Source of the DNA: JTS-AC122 sp050246015
GTDB lineage: Bacteria; Planctomycetota; Phycisphaerae; Phycisphaerales; UBA1924
Direction: 5' to 3'
Assembly (NCBI GenBank): GCA_050246015.1
Contig: JBFWWU010000013.1
Span: 1-64,000 of the forward strand
Length of the DNA stretch: 64,000 nt
Below, piece by piece: positions 16,527 to 26,170 of the stretch (position 1 is the first letter of the stretch; each line of letters begins with the position of its first letter). The notes under the pieces were generated by a model. That model did no database searches. It saw only the letters and a program-made list of their open reading frames with translations, and was not told the origin of the DNA. The position numbers and the translations under genes are program-made.

Positions 16527-18122
16527 ATGTCTCAAGCCATGCTCACCGGTCTGGATCTCGCCCCCGCTCGCACGCATTCCAACCTCGCCCCCGCACGCCT
16601 GGTCGAACTCGCCCTGGCGCGCGGCGAAGGTCACCTCGCCTCCAACGGCGGCCTGGTCTGCCGCACCGGCGACCGCACCGGCCGCTCGCCAAAGGACAAG
16701 TACCTCGAAGACGAATCCTCCAGTTCCGCCAAGATCTGGTGGGGAAGCGTCAACCAGAAGATCTCCACCGCCAACTTCGACCTGGCCCTCTCCATCGCCA
16801 AGCAGCACCTCAACGCTCAGAAAGACCTCTTCGTCTTTGATGGCTTTGTCGGCGCGGATCCCAAGCACCGCCTCGGCGTCAAGGTCATCACCGAGCAGGC
16901 CTGGCACTCTCTCTTCGCCCGAACCCTCTTCATCCCGCCCGCCTCTCCCGCCGCCGGTCCCAATGCCCAGTGGAAGCACGACTGGACCGTCATCAACGCC
17001 GGCAAACGCCGCCTCACCTCCGACGAGCAGGCCAAGCTCGGCGTCAAGTCCCCCGTCCTCATCGCTCAGTCCCTCTCCCGCAAGACCGTCGTCATCCTTG
17101 GCACCGAGTACGCCGGCGAAATCAAGAAGTCCCTCTTCTACGCCATGAACTATGACATGCCCGAGGTCGGCGTCTTCCCCATGCACTGCTCGTGCAACGT
17201 CGATAAGACCGACGACTCCAACGTCGCCCTCTTCTTCGGCCTCTCCGGCACCGGCAAGACGACCCTCTCCGCCGATCCCAACCGCGCCCTCATCGGTGAC
17301 GACGAGCACGGCTGGTCCGACACCGGCGCCTTCAACTTCGAAGGCGGGTGCTACGCCAAGTGCATCAAGCTCACCCGGGACGGCGAGCCGCAGATCTGGA
17401 ACGCCATCAAGTTCGGCTCCGTCCTTGAAAACCTCGTCATGGACGACACCACCCGCGTCCCCGACTACGACGCCGCCAGGTACACCGAGAACACCCGCGC
17501 CACCTATCCCATCGACTACATCGACGGCGCCATCATCCCCAGCGTCGGCAAGCACCCGCGCAACGTTATCTTCCTCACCGCCGACGCGTTCGGCGTCATC
17601 CCGCCCGTCGCCAAACTCACCCGCGAACAGGCCATGTACTACTTCATCAATGGGTACACCAGCAAACTCGCCGGCACCGAGGCCGGCGTCACCGAGCCCG
17701 TGCCTAACTTCTCGCCCTGCTTCGGCGGGCCCTTCCTCCCTCGTCCACCTCGCGCCTACGCCGATATGCTCGCCGCAAAGATCCAGAAGCACAACGCCGA
17801 TGTCTGGCTCCTCAACACCGGCTGGACCGGCGGCCCCTACGGCACCGGCACACGCTTCAAACTCAAGTACACCCGCTCGATGGTCACCGCCATCCTCAAC
17901 GGCTCCCTCCGCGGCGCCGCGTTCACTCCTGATCCCATCTTCGGCCTGCCGCTCCCCGACGCCGTGCCAGGCGTGCCCGGCGACGTCCTCAACCCCCGCC
18001 ACACCTGGAAAGACGGCGCCGCCTACGACGCCCAGGCCAGAAAACTCGCCGCCCTCTTCCGCGAGAACGACAGAAAGTTCGACATGCCCGACGCCGTCCG
18101 CTCCGCCGGTCCCAGAGGCTGA
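16527..18122 (+). CDS. pckA: phosphoenolpyruvate carboxykinase (ATP)
   Basis: Converts oxaloacetate and ATP to phosphoenolpyruvate, CO2 and ADP, the first committed step of gluconeogenesis. ATP-type features: RTGDRTGRSPKDKY near the N-terminus, the kinase-1a P-loop FGLSGTGKTTLSADP (about residues 237-251), DDEHGWSDTGAFNFEGGCYAK and TGWTGGPYGTGTR. Length 531 is normal. One deviation is the segment PCFGGPFLPRPPRAYA, where most homologues have a PF(L/M)xLHP-like sequence. ATG 16527 follows GAAGGAG with 8 nt spacing. Confidence 0.96.
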   Translation: MSQAMLTGLDLAPARTHSNLAPARLVELALARGEGHLASNGGLVCRTGDRTGRSPKDKYLEDESSSSAKIWWGSVNQKISTANFDLALSIAKQHLNAQKDLFVFDGFVGADPKHRLGVKVITEQAWHSLFARTLFIPPASPAAGPNAQWKHDWTVINAGKRRLTSDEQAKLGVKSPVLIAQSLSRKTVVILGTEYAGEIKKSLFYAMNYDMPEVGVFPMHCSCNVDKTDDSNVALFFGLSGTGKTTLSADPNRALIGDDEHGWSDTGAFNFEGGCYAKCIKLTRDGEPQIWNAIKFGSVLENLVMDDTTRVPDYDAARYTENTRATYPIDYIDGAIIPSVGKHPRNVIFLTADAFGVIPPVAKLTREQAMYYFINGYTSKLAGTEAGVTEPVPNFSPCFGGPFLPRPPRAYADMLAAKIQKHNADVWLLNTGWTGGPYGTGTRFKLKYTRSMVTAILNGSLRGAAFTPDPIFGLPLPDAVPGVPGDVLNPRHTWKDGAAYDAQARKLAALFRENDRKFDMPDAVRSAGPRG

Positions 18123-18375
18123 GGCCTCACCGATCAGGATTCACCAGCGCGCCGCGATCTCGGCTGTTTCTTGGTTTCACCGCCCGCCCGTCGCGCTCGA
18201 TGCCGCGGCGCGCCCGCTAGCGGTCGCTCACCAGTTCCGGCGACCCGCTCCGCGTCCCGAACCGTGGCCGCTTGGGTGCGGAGCATACCCGCCCCGGCCC
18301 GCCGCGTGTCCGCTCCATGGCAAACATCTCGTGAAAACCACGACGCCCGGCGCGGTCCATGGCGCCGGCTCAACG

Positions 18376-18411
18376 AAAAAACGGCCCGGGAACATGAACG
18401 TTCCCGGGCCG
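18376..18411 (-). terminator. strong intrinsic terminator of the Ig/dockerin gene
   Basis: A perfect 12-bp stem (18382-18393 with 18400-18411, 6-nt loop) is followed on the minus strand by six T (18376-18381). It lies about 90 nt past the stop of the 825-residue dockerin gene. The rest of 18123-18500 holds no supported gene. Confidence 0.9.
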
Positions 18412-18500
18412 CTCGATCGGTCGTGGATCGCCTGGCGCCTCGTGGAGCGGGCGTCCCGCCCGCCCCTTCAAGCCTTCGTTCGCGATCCGACGTTGTAGAG

Positions 18501-20978
18501 TTAGCAGCCGCTGAAGAAGAGGGTGATGAAGTCAAAGAAGTCCTGCGAGTTGACGGCCAGGTCGCCGTTGATGTCCGCCGCCACGTCACCATTGAAGAAC
18601 GCGACGATGAAGTCGAAGAAGTCCTGAGACGTCACCGCGCCGTCGCGGTTGTAGTCCGCCAGGCAGATGAAGCTCAGCGTCAGCGTGCCCGTCCCGAACG
18701 CCGTGCTCGAGTTCCCGCCCACGCGGATCACGTACGTCCCGCTCGGCGTGACGCGCACGTTGTCCACGATGCTCTGGTTGAAGCACCCCGACACATTCGC
18801 GTTGTCGTTGCACCCGAGCTCGTTCCCGAAGCACCCGTCGAAGATCGTCAGCACCGTGTTCCACGTCGTGCCGGGGCACGTCGAGGCCCGCAGATACCCG
18901 GGCGCCGTCGGCGTGAACCGGAACCACACGTCGCGGAACAGGCCCGGGGGCGAGCAACTCCCGCTCCCGTCCGCCGTCGCTTCCGTCGTGTCCAGCGCGT
19001 TGGCCCCGATGACGGCCGCCGTCGCGTTCGCACAATCATCATTCGCCGCTCGCGCCGGTGCCGGGATGATTGACAGATTGATCAGGTTCGTGTTGCTCAG
19101 GAACGCCGACAGCGGCGCCCCGATCCGGACCAGGTACGTCGAGCCCCCGCTGAGCGAGAGCCGGTCGATCCGGCTCCGCTGAGACGAGCAGCCCGTGGCC
19201 GAGCCCGAATCACGATCGTTGTTGCACGCCAGTTCAAGCCCGCCGCAGCCGTCGTACACCGAGATCACGGTGTCGAAGTTCGCGCCGCACGTCTCGAAGC
19301 GGTATTCCCCGCCGATGCCCGGCGTGAACGAGTACCACCGGTCCGTCCGCTCCTGCGCGCTCAGGCAACTCGGAACGCTCGGGTCATCCACCCACGCCGA
19401 GCACGGCGACTCGCCCGCGCCCAGCACGTTGGTGCCCATGACGACCGTCGTCGCGGTCCCGCACGTGTCGTTCACCGCCCCCGTCGCGAACGCCGGATCG
19501 ACCGTCACGGCCGCCGCCGTGCTCGTCGCCATCCCGCATGAGTTGACCACGGTGCACGTGTACATGCCCGCGTCCGCCTGCGACAGCGGCGCGTTGATCC
19601 GCAGTTGTGCGCCGTTCGCCACGATCTGGTACGTTGACCCGTTCCCCGTGGGGCCGGGAACGATCACCGCACCGCCGTCCTTGCGCCATTCAAACGTGAA
19701 CGGCGGGGTGCCCGCGCCCGACGCACTCAGGATCACGCTGCTCGTGCACGCGCTGAACTGCGTCGATGCCGCCGGATTCGACGCCGCCACCGCCGGCACG
19801 CACGACCCGCCCGCATTCAGGCTGATCACCCACCCGCCCGGCGCGTCCGGATCCAGCACCGGCTGCCCGGAAATGTGCATCCCGTCATCTGAAATGTCCA
19901 GCGGCTGGCCCAGGTGCACCCCCATCAGACCAAGGAACGGAAATGGTCCGTACCCCGCCGCGTCCAGATTCACGCCCTGCTCGCTCAGGTAGTCGTACAG
20001 GTCCTCCATGTTGTTGTTCACATAGATGAACCCGGCCCGATAGAAACTCCCGCACAGGCTGTACTCGAGCTGCCCGATGATCGTGTTCCCGTCGTCCGTC
20101 ATCCCGCTGATGAAGAACCGCGGCGGAACCGGGCAGTCCGGATTCGACCACCACGACGAGATCGACACCTGAGAGTTCATGTCGTACAGATTGAACCGGT
20201 CCCACTGCGAGGTGCCCGCGTTCCACACCCAGCGGGTGATCCAGTTGTGCACCTGCATGTCGCCCGAATCGTACTGGAACGACGTCCCCACGATGATGTT
20301 CCCATCGTCGCTGATCTGGAACTGATCCACCGTGCGGTACACCGTCCCGCCCATCGCGTCCACCGGGCCGTCCGGCAGGTACGACCAGTCGTAGTTCATC
20401 GTCCCCACGTTGTAGCGCCACACGCCGGCCCGACCCCCGCTCGTGGTCCCGGCGACATTCGGGCTCTCACCGCCCACGATCACCGCCCCGTCCGCGCTCA
20501 CCGCCATCGCCCGGGCCGTGGTCGTGTTCCCCAGCAGCCGGCGCGTCATGTTGGTGGATGCGTCCCACACCCAACCCGAGAATCCGCCCGTCGCGCTGCA
20601 CTGCCCGACCATGAACTGCCCCGTCGCCGAGATGTCGCGCACGTTGTTGAGCGCCGTGATCGGCGCCGCGAACGGCAGCGTCGTCCACATCCCCGTCGAG
20701 CGGTCGTATCGCGCCGCCGCGCTGCTCACCAGTCCCGCCGCGAACGCGCCGTCATCCGACGCCGCCGTGACGTTCGGCGACGTACCCGGAAGCGTTGACA
20801 CCGTCAGCGCGCCGCCGCTGATCTCAAATCGGCTCGCTCCGCCGTAGGCCCGCGTCCCGTCATTGCTGATCGTCCATCCGCCGCCGGGATTCACGGTCAC
20901 GATCCGGCTTTGCGCCTGAGCCGAGGCCGCCAGCATTCCCATTGCCAGCATCCCGACTGATACCAAACGAGCGTTCAT
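18501..20978 (-). CDS. large secreted protein: beta-propeller-like, Ig-like, PPC-like and GC-type dockerin domains
   Basis: 825 residues. ATG 20978 follows AGGAGA at 5 nt and opens a signal peptide (MNARLVSVGMLAMGMLAASAQAQ). Residues about 30-390 show repeated strands of the type ISDDGNIIVGTSFQYDSGD and VSADGAVIVGG, as in HAF-repeat/propeller proteins. An Ig-like domain follows (FEWRKDGGAVIVPG ... QADAGMYTCTVVNSCG). Next come two domains starting ND(T/D)C..AT, with WYSFTPGIGGEYRFETCG and VWFRFTPTAPGYLRASTC, resembling pre-peptidase C-terminal beta-sandwiches. The end has DYNRDGAVTSQDFFDFI and DINGDLAVNSQDFFDFI, terminating FFSGC. A sigma-70 promoter and a strong terminator make it monocistronic. 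Role is probably extracellular binding or adhesion. Confidence 0.88.
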   Translation of the reverse strand: MNARLVSVGMLAMGMLAASAQAQSRIVTVNPGGGWTISNDGTRAYGGASRFEISGGALTVSTLPGTSPNVTAASDDGAFAAGLVSSAAARYDRSTGMWTTLPFAAPITALNNVRDISATGQFMVGQCSATGGFSGWVWDASTNMTRRLLGNTTTARAMAVSADGAVIVGGESPNVAGTTSGGRAGVWRYNVGTMNYDWSYLPDGPVDAMGGTVYRTVDQFQISDDGNIIVGTSFQYDSGDMQVHNWITRWVWNAGTSQWDRFNLYDMNSQVSISSWWSNPDCPVPPRFFISGMTDDGNTIIGQLEYSLCGSFYRAGFIYVNNNMEDLYDYLSEQGVNLDAAGYGPFPFLGLMGVHLGQPLDISDDGMHISGQPVLDPDAPGGWVISLNAGGSCVPAVAASNPAASTQFSACTSSVILSASGAGTPPFTFEWRKDGGAVIVPGPTGNGSTYQIVANGAQLRINAPLSQADAGMYTCTVVNSCGMATSTAAAVTVDPAFATGAVNDTCGTATTVVMGTNVLGAGESPCSAWVDDPSVPSCLSAQERTDRWYSFTPGIGGEYRFETCGANFDTVISVYDGCGGLELACNNDRDSGSATGCSSQRSRIDRLSLSGGSTYLVRIGAPLSAFLSNTNLINLSIIPAPARAANDDCANATAAVIGANALDTTEATADGSGSCSPPGLFRDVWFRFTPTAPGYLRASTCPGTTWNTVLTIFDGCFGNELGCNDNANVSGCFNQSIVDNVRVTPSGTYVIRVGGNSSTAFGTGTLTLSFICLADYNRDGAVTSQDFFDFIVAFFNGDVAADINGDLAVNSQDFFDFITLFFSGC

Positions 20979-21043
20979 CATGATCTCCTGATTCATTGCC
21001 TCGCCAAGGACCTCCGCGCCTTCCAATAAGGCCCGATCGAACC

Positions 21044-21072
21044 AGTCTACCGTCCCTTTTTTCATCGGTCAA
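21044..21072 (-). promoter_or_regulatory. sigma-70 promoter of the Ig/dockerin gene
   Basis: On the minus strand TTGACC (21072-21067) and TAGACT (21049-21044) are separated by exactly 17 nt. The predicted start lies about 60 nt upstream of the ATG at 20978. Confidence 0.75.
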
Positions 21073-21080
21073 GAAATTTC

Positions 21081-21105
21081 AGAAGTTTTCTATATAGAAA
21101 CTTCT
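21081..21105. promoter_or_regulatory. AT-rich palindrome, operator candidate
   Basis: AGAAGTTTTC and its counterpart GAAACTTCT flank a TATATA centre; one extra T breaks perfect symmetry. The inner TTTCTATATAGAAA (21087-21100) is a perfect 14-bp palindrome, and TTCTAGAA (21103-21110) adds a second. It sits between the two divergent promoters in an unusually AT-rich patch of a GC-rich genome. Confidence 0.6.
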
Positions 21106-21112
21106 AGAAAAG

Positions 21113-21140
21113 TTGCTGGGTGGCTCCAATCGGGTATACT
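21113..21140 (+). promoter_or_regulatory. sigma-70 promoter of the HTH-protein gene
   Basis: TTGCTG (21113-21118) and TATACT (21135-21140) are 16 nt apart. TATACT ends 6 nt before the GTG at 21147, so transcription would begin at the start codon. Confidence 0.6.
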
Positions 21141-21146
21141 TTCTTC

Positions 21147-22397
21147 GTGTCTACTGCTAATACAACCCAAACTCCTTCCTCCACATTCCTTTCTGAAGCC
21201 AAGGGCGCGATGAACGATGTCCGCCGCGCCATCGCGGCTCTGGTCGAAGCAGTCGACGCCAACCCCCAGCAACCACAGGAAATCTCGCGCCGCTTCGGCC
21301 TCGATAAGACGCTCACATGGAAGATCGCCCGTTTTCTGGGCGATGATGACATGTTCGCGGCGGCTTCCCATCTTCCGGGACGCGCCAGTGTCCGAAACCT
21401 GGTCGAAGCCCTGGTCAAAGGCGGCGCCGCCGCCGATCGAGCCGCTTCCGTCCTCGAAGCCATGGACCGCTTCGAGTCCATCGTCGCCACCCACGCCGGC
21501 GACCGCGAGACCTTTGAGATCATGCTCGGCAGCGCGTCCGACGGGCTCGCCCGCCGGCGCGGCGAGGCCGCCCGCAAGCAACTCTACCAAGGCGCCAGCG
21601 CCATCTGGGGTGTGCAGGCTCGCGTGCACATGAGCATGCACATGATTGCCCCCAGCGCCGAGCAACCCGACACGATCGACATCGCCGTCATCTGCGGCTT
21701 CATCGATTTCCGCCGTCTGCGCCCCAACGTCTCCTGGACGGTCTCTCGGCGCGGCACATTTATCAAGGACGGCACCCCGCAACCCTCTCCCAACACCGTC
21801 CCGCTCGATCCGTCCATCCCCGTGACCGCGCCGCCGGTGCTGGCGGAGTTCTGTTCCGATCCGATTCCGCCGATCCGCGCGGTCTTCCAGCCTGCCTCTC
21901 AACTCACCCGCTTCGAACTCGAGCCCGGCCCCGTCGGCAACACCGCCTCGGCCAACTGCATCCTCGGCTGGATCGCCAGGTCACAGGTGAGCCGCTACCG
22001 CCGAGAGGGCGACGAGATCGGCGAGAACATCGTCCGCCTCAGCACCCCCGCCGAACTCCTGTACCACGACCTGTACGTGCACAAGGACCTGGGCTTTGCC
22101 ATTGATCCGCCGCCGCGACTGCATATCTACAGCGAGTTGCCGGGCGGCCCGTCCTACCCGCATGACGGGCTCGACGCCGGCCGCCTTCCCATGCCCGACG
22201 ACGTCATCGACCTCGGCGAAACGCCCACGGGAGCCGTCACCACCGACATCCCGGGGTACCCGGACATGGTTTCACTCGCGATCAAGCGACTCGGTCACGG
22301 CCCCGCCGACTTCCACGGCTTCCGGTGCAAGCTCCGCTTCCCACCGATCCCCACACTCGCGCTGCTTCGATATCCGCTCCCCGAGCGCCCGCGATAA
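21147..22397 (+). CDS. uncharacterised protein with N-terminal helix-turn-helix
   Basis: 416 residues from GTG 21147, no signal peptide. Residues about 25-75 contain an HTH-like segment (QEISRRFGLDKTLTWKIARFL), preceded by a helix rich in Ala/Val. The rest is mixed alpha/beta with conserved-looking blocks (SIWGVQARVHMSMHMIAPS split by Gly, ICGFIDFRRLRPNVSW, LLYHDLYVHKDLGF) and no recognised catalytic motif. It may be a transcription regulator with a large sensor domain. A palindromic operator candidate lies directly upstream, shared with the divergent dockerin gene, consistent with autoregulation; this is inference. An alternative ATG at 21120 would lie upstream of the predicted transcription start. 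Confidence 0.8.
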   Translation: MSTANTTQTPSSTFLSEAKGAMNDVRRAIAALVEAVDANPQQPQEISRRFGLDKTLTWKIARFLGDDDMFAAASHLPGRASVRNLVEALVKGGAAADRAASVLEAMDRFESIVATHAGDRETFEIMLGSASDGLARRRGEAARKQLYQGASAIWGVQARVHMSMHMIAPSAEQPDTIDIAVICGFIDFRRLRPNVSWTVSRRGTFIKDGTPQPSPNTVPLDPSIPVTAPPVLAEFCSDPIPPIRAVFQPASQLTRFELEPGPVGNTASANCILGWIARSQVSRYRREGDEIGENIVRLSTPAELLYHDLYVHKDLGFAIDPPPRLHIYSELPGGPSYPHDGLDAGRLPMPDDVIDLGETPTGAVTTDIPGYPDMVSLAIKRLGHGPADFHGFRCKLRFPPIPTLALLRYPLPERPR

Positions 22398-22437
22398 CTT
22401 TCGCCCCCTCGTCACATGCTCGCACACCGAATCCGGC

Positions 22438-23757
22438 TCATGCCGACTCTTTGCGCCGCACGCGGATATCCGCCAGTCGCAGGCCGCGGTTGCTCACGTG
22501 CGACTCGTCGATGAGGTACTCCGCGCCGCTTCCCTTGTGGTCCGGCAGTTCGTACATCAGGTTGATCATCAGTTCTTCCATCACGGCCCGCAGGGCCCGC
22601 GCCCCGGTGGCGCGCTTGAGCGCCTTGGCCGCGATCGCCTTGAGCGCCTCGTGCGTGAACGTCAACTTCGCCCCTTCGAGCGCGAACATGTGCTGGTACT
22701 GCCTTACCAGCGCGTTGCGCGGCTCCGTCAGGATGTTCACCAGCGCCTCCTGCGTCAGCGGCATCAGCGGCGTGATCACCGGCAGACGCCCGATCAACTC
22801 CGGGATCATCCCGAACTCCAGCACGTCCTCCACCGTCACCTGCGACAGCAGCGCCTCACGCTCCTGCTCAAGCGTGCGATCGTCGCGCGCCTCCGTGAAG
22901 CCGATCCGCTTCTTGCCCAGCCGCCGGCGGATGATGTCTTCCAGCCCGACAAACGTCCCGCCGCAGATGAACAGGATGTGCGTCGTATCCAGTTGGATGT
23001 ACTGCTGCTCGGGGTGCTTGCGCCCGCCCTGAGGCGGCACGTTGCTCACCGTCCCCTCCAACATCTTCAGCAGCGATTGCTGCACGCCCTCACCCGAGAC
23101 GTCCCGCGTGATCGATACGTTGTGGTTCGTCTTGCCGATCTTGTCCACTTCGTCGATATAGATGATCCCGCGCTGCGCCGCCTCGACGTCGAAATCCGCC
23201 GCCTGAAGCAGCTTCAGCAGCAGGTTCTCCACGTCTTCTCCCACGTACCCCGCTTCGGTCAGCGTCGTCGCGTCGCCGATCGCAAACGGCACATTCAGCA
23301 CCCGCGCCAGCGACCTGGCCAGCAGCGTCTTCCCGCTCCCCGTCGGCCCCAGCAGCAGCACGTTCGACTTGTCCAGTTCGACGTCCGTGTCTTCCTTCTC
23401 GATGTGCAGCAGACGCTTGTAATGGTTGTGCACCGCGACCGACAGCGACTTCTTCGCCTGATCCTGACCGATCACGTATTGATCCAGGAACTCTTTCAGG
23501 TACCGCGGCGAGGGCACCTCGGTGAACATCTGCCCGGGCGCCGACACCCGCCGGCGCTCCTGCTTGAAGATGTTCTGGCACAAGTCCGTGCAGTTCGAGC
23601 AGATATACACGTCGTTGGGGCCTTCAACCATCGGGCCCACGTCCCGGCTGGTCTTCCCGCAAAACGAGCACGTCGTGACCTTTCGGCCCTTGAAACCCGC
23701 GCCGTTGCCCGGGTTGGAAGTGTTGTCGTAGCCGTCGCGAGTCGTGGTTTTGGCCAT
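22438..23757 (-). CDS. clpX: ATP-dependent Clp protease ATP-binding subunit ClpX
   Basis: AAA+ unfoldase that feeds substrates to ClpP. N-terminal zinc-binding domain has Cys30, Cys33, Cys53 and Cys56. Walker A GPTGSGKT is at 137-144, Walker B is IIYIDEVDKI, the pore loop is in AGYVGEDVENLL, and the IGF loop for ClpP docking is present (KKRIGFTEA). Sensor 2 is TGARALR. Length 439 is usual. clpP is not adjacent. The gene converges on the HTH protein and follows the GH15 gene on the same strand after 235 nt that hold no supported gene. Confidence 0.97.
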   Translation of the reverse strand: MAKTTTRDGYDNTSNPGNGAGFKGRKVTTCSFCGKTSRDVGPMVEGPNDVYICSNCTDLCQNIFKQERRRVSAPGQMFTEVPSPRYLKEFLDQYVIGQDQAKKSLSVAVHNHYKRLLHIEKEDTDVELDKSNVLLLGPTGSGKTLLARSLARVLNVPFAIGDATTLTEAGYVGEDVENLLLKLLQAADFDVEAAQRGIIYIDEVDKIGKTNHNVSITRDVSGEGVQQSLLKMLEGTVSNVPPQGGRKHPEQQYIQLDTTHILFICGGTFVGLEDIIRRRLGKKRIGFTEARDDRTLEQEREALLSQVTVEDVLEFGMIPELIGRLPVITPLMPLTQEALVNILTEPRNALVRQYQHMFALEGAKLTFTHEALKAIAAKALKRATGARALRAVMEELMINLMYELPDHKGSGAEYLIDESHVSNRGLRLADIRVRRKESA

Positions 23758-23992
23758 GGATGGTACTCAAAGGGCCTTTTCGGCCCACCCGGCAAGTTGT
23801 GCTGTCCGCCGTTCAACCGCCAAACGTCATATGCGGTCTTCACGCGGGCAATGGACAAGAGAAGGGGGGAAGTGAGTTGTCCGTAAGTGTATCGGTCCCC
23901 CGCGCGCTGGTCTCCACAGCGTAATGACAGATGCGCAACTTCTGCATGAGCGATTCCGATGCCTCCGGCGGCCCACTCCAACCAGCGTTCCG

Positions 23993-26152
23993 TTAGATGC
24001 CGGAAACATCGCGCTGGCCCCCCCGCCCCTTGAGTTGCTCGTACTTCCGCACGAACTGGACCACCGTGGTGACAAACGTGGCGTGCGACCACGTCAGGGG
24101 GCTCACGGAGACCGGATCACCCGTGAACGGGTTGAACTGCTCGGCCAGGACGCCGCTGGGCCGCGCACGCCGCACGGCCCAGAGCAGCAGTTCAATCGCC
24201 TCGTCCAGTTCATCCACGGCGTGGGCCCTCGCGATCGCGTGCTGCGCGTGCCAGAGGGTGCAGATCACCCACGGGTTCCCCGCCACTTCCTGCAACCGGA
24301 CCCGCTCGACCTGATGAAAGTAGTCATTCTCGTACCGGGCGCACCCGCCGATGGGGGTCGTGACCCACAACCGCTCCCGCAGCGAGGTCATCTCGGCCAT
24401 CACCATTGGGTTGCCGGCCCGGAACGCGCTGAACGCAAAGAGAGAGAAGTTCGCGGAGTCCCGGGTCATGTCGAGGATGTATTGCTCCCCCGACTGGTCC
24501 CGGCCGGACGGGCCCCCGGCGCCTTCCTGGGCCGCGCCGTCGATCGGCGTGGCCATCCGCGCGAAACGGCTCTGCGACGGGTTCCAGAGGAAGCGGATCA
24601 CGGCTTCCTTCATCCGTTCGGCGCCGGCCTCGAACAGCGCGGCCCGGTCATCGTCGCCAAAATCCCGCGCGAACTTTGACGCCGCGATGAGCGCGCCGAT
24701 CGTGGCCGCCACGGTGAACGTGTGCACGCCGCGCCGTTCTTCCCAAAGGTCCCACGACGGCTTGGGCAGGCCGTTGTGGTCACGGTGCTCGAGCATCCAC
24801 GTCGCGGGCTGGATGACCAGCGAGTTGTACAGCGGCTTGATGAACTCGACGTCGCGGAACGCCTCGAAGTGTTCACGCAGCGCCCAGAGCACCAGCGCCG
24901 TCTCGTCTTGCTGGATCGGCAGCACCGGCTTTCCGCCCAGCGTCCAGGGGTGCCAACTCGACGCCAGGTTCCCCGCCGGCGTGTACTTGTGCAGGAAGTA
25001 CCCGTTGCGGTGAATCACGCGGGCGGCGTACCGGAAGAAGTTCCGCGAGAGTTCGCTCTGGCCTGCCAGGACCAGCGCGTGCGCTACCAACGCTCCGTCG
25101 CGGGGCCAGCAGTACGCGTAGTGGTCCCCCGCGTAGTGCGCGACGTCGCTGTCGGTCGCGGCGAGGATCGCCCCCCGGTTGTCCACCTGCGTACGCAGGA
25201 TCAACTGGCTTCGGGTGTACATCGCCCGCACCGGCTCGGGGAGCGGCGCGGTGTCGATCGGCTCCTTGGTCGCCCACAGCCGCCAGTACCCCTCCGTGCG
25301 CGACAGCATCGCCTCCGGGCCCTTGTCCCAGACCGCGCGGCTGAGTTGGCGCACCAGGTCGAACGTTCGCCCGCACGCCAGCCACATGTACACCACCGCT
25401 TCGCTCTTGGGCGCCACGTTCACGCTGAACCCGATCGTCGCGTCAACCGACCCCTGGCTGATCGCGTTCTTTCCCAGGAGCCCGTCCTCGGCATCGCGCC
25501 AGGTCCCCTCGGCCCCGCCCACCCGCTTGGTCCCGATCGACCACTGCGTCACCCCCGCGCGCGCGTTGCACGCGCCGTTGCACAGGAAGTACGAATCCTC
25601 CTTGTACAGGACCACACCCCCGGTGTCGGGGTCATAGTTCGCCGTATCGCCGACCGGAGATTCGTTGATCGACAGGTCGATGTGGAAGAAGACCCGGACG
25701 TCGCGCGCGGCGCCGAGCAGGTCCCGGATCAACACGCGGCGCAGGAACACCGGCTCGTGAAAATCCACCGCATCGCTGCAGATGATCTCCAGGCCTAGTG
25801 TGGCGTGTCGCAGCACCACGCGAGTCGTCAGCGTGCCTTCGGCGTACCCGAGTTCCCGCGTCCAGTCGTCGGAATGGACCCAGGAGAAGCGGTCATCGAC
25901 CCAGACCCCGAGCCGCTGCACATGACCGCCGGTATGGTTGAACCGGCCCACGAGCGGGTAGTAGATGTCGCGGACGTGGTAGGACTCGTCGAAGTTGACG
26001 AGCAGATCACCGTTTCCAACAGGTATGTCGCGGGGCACGTGGTCACCGTCAAGGAAGTGCGATCGCCAAGGGGCCCAAAGGTAGGCGTGCTGGGGGTCAG
26101 CCCCGTCCCGGCAGCGAGTCGAAGCGGCGCAGAAAGTGCCGGACCGGGACAA
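23993..26152 (-). CDS. glycoside hydrolase family 15 (glucoamylase-like)
   Basis: 719 residues. An N-terminal beta-sandwich domain begins at VPRDIPVGNGDLLVNFDE, as in prokaryotic GH15 enzymes, followed by the (alpha/alpha)6 barrel. Catalytic motifs are visible: YCWPRDGALVAHAL, SWDLWEERRGVHTFT (general acid Glu) and GVLAEQFNPFTGDPVS (general base Glu). GH15 enzymes release glucose from starch, dextrins, trehalose or isomalto-oligosaccharides; the substrate here is unknown. No signal peptide is evident, so it is probably intracellular. The longest frame starts at TTG 26152, 18 nt after the upstream gene; GTG 26038 just before the conserved domain is an equally plausible start. It is likely co-transcribed with the OppA-like gene. 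Confidence 0.9.
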   Translation of the reverse strand: MSRSGTFCAASTRCRDGADPQHAYLWAPWRSHFLDGDHVPRDIPVGNGDLLVNFDESYHVRDIYYPLVGRFNHTGGHVQRLGVWVDDRFSWVHSDDWTRELGYAEGTLTTRVVLRHATLGLEIICSDAVDFHEPVFLRRVLIRDLLGAARDVRVFFHIDLSINESPVGDTANYDPDTGGVVLYKEDSYFLCNGACNARAGVTQWSIGTKRVGGAEGTWRDAEDGLLGKNAISQGSVDATIGFSVNVAPKSEAVVYMWLACGRTFDLVRQLSRAVWDKGPEAMLSRTEGYWRLWATKEPIDTAPLPEPVRAMYTRSQLILRTQVDNRGAILAATDSDVAHYAGDHYAYCWPRDGALVAHALVLAGQSELSRNFFRYAARVIHRNGYFLHKYTPAGNLASSWHPWTLGGKPVLPIQQDETALVLWALREHFEAFRDVEFIKPLYNSLVIQPATWMLEHRDHNGLPKPSWDLWEERRGVHTFTVAATIGALIAASKFARDFGDDDRAALFEAGAERMKEAVIRFLWNPSQSRFARMATPIDGAAQEGAGGPSGRDQSGEQYILDMTRDSANFSLFAFSAFRAGNPMVMAEMTSLRERLWVTTPIGGCARYENDYFHQVERVRLQEVAGNPWVICTLWHAQHAIARAHAVDELDEAIELLLWAVRRARPSGVLAEQFNPFTGDPVSVSPLTWSHATFVTTVVQFVRKYEQLKGRGGQRDVSGI

Positions 26153-26170
26153 TGAGCGACCGGCGGGTCG

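Noticed and set aside
16266..18002. Long open frame antisense to pckA
   Set aside because: Composition is that of the shadow of a high-GC gene; Gly/Val/Asp-rich with no motif, while the sense strand is an unmistakable PEP carboxykinase.
22096..23886. Long open frame antisense to clpX
   Set aside because: Arg/His-rich shadow of clpX codons with no domain.
23758..23992. Replication origin (oriC) at the skew switch
   Set aside because: No dnaA, dnaN or gyrB and no TTATCCACA-like DnaA boxes were seen near the switch, so an origin is not called; only the skew change is reported.
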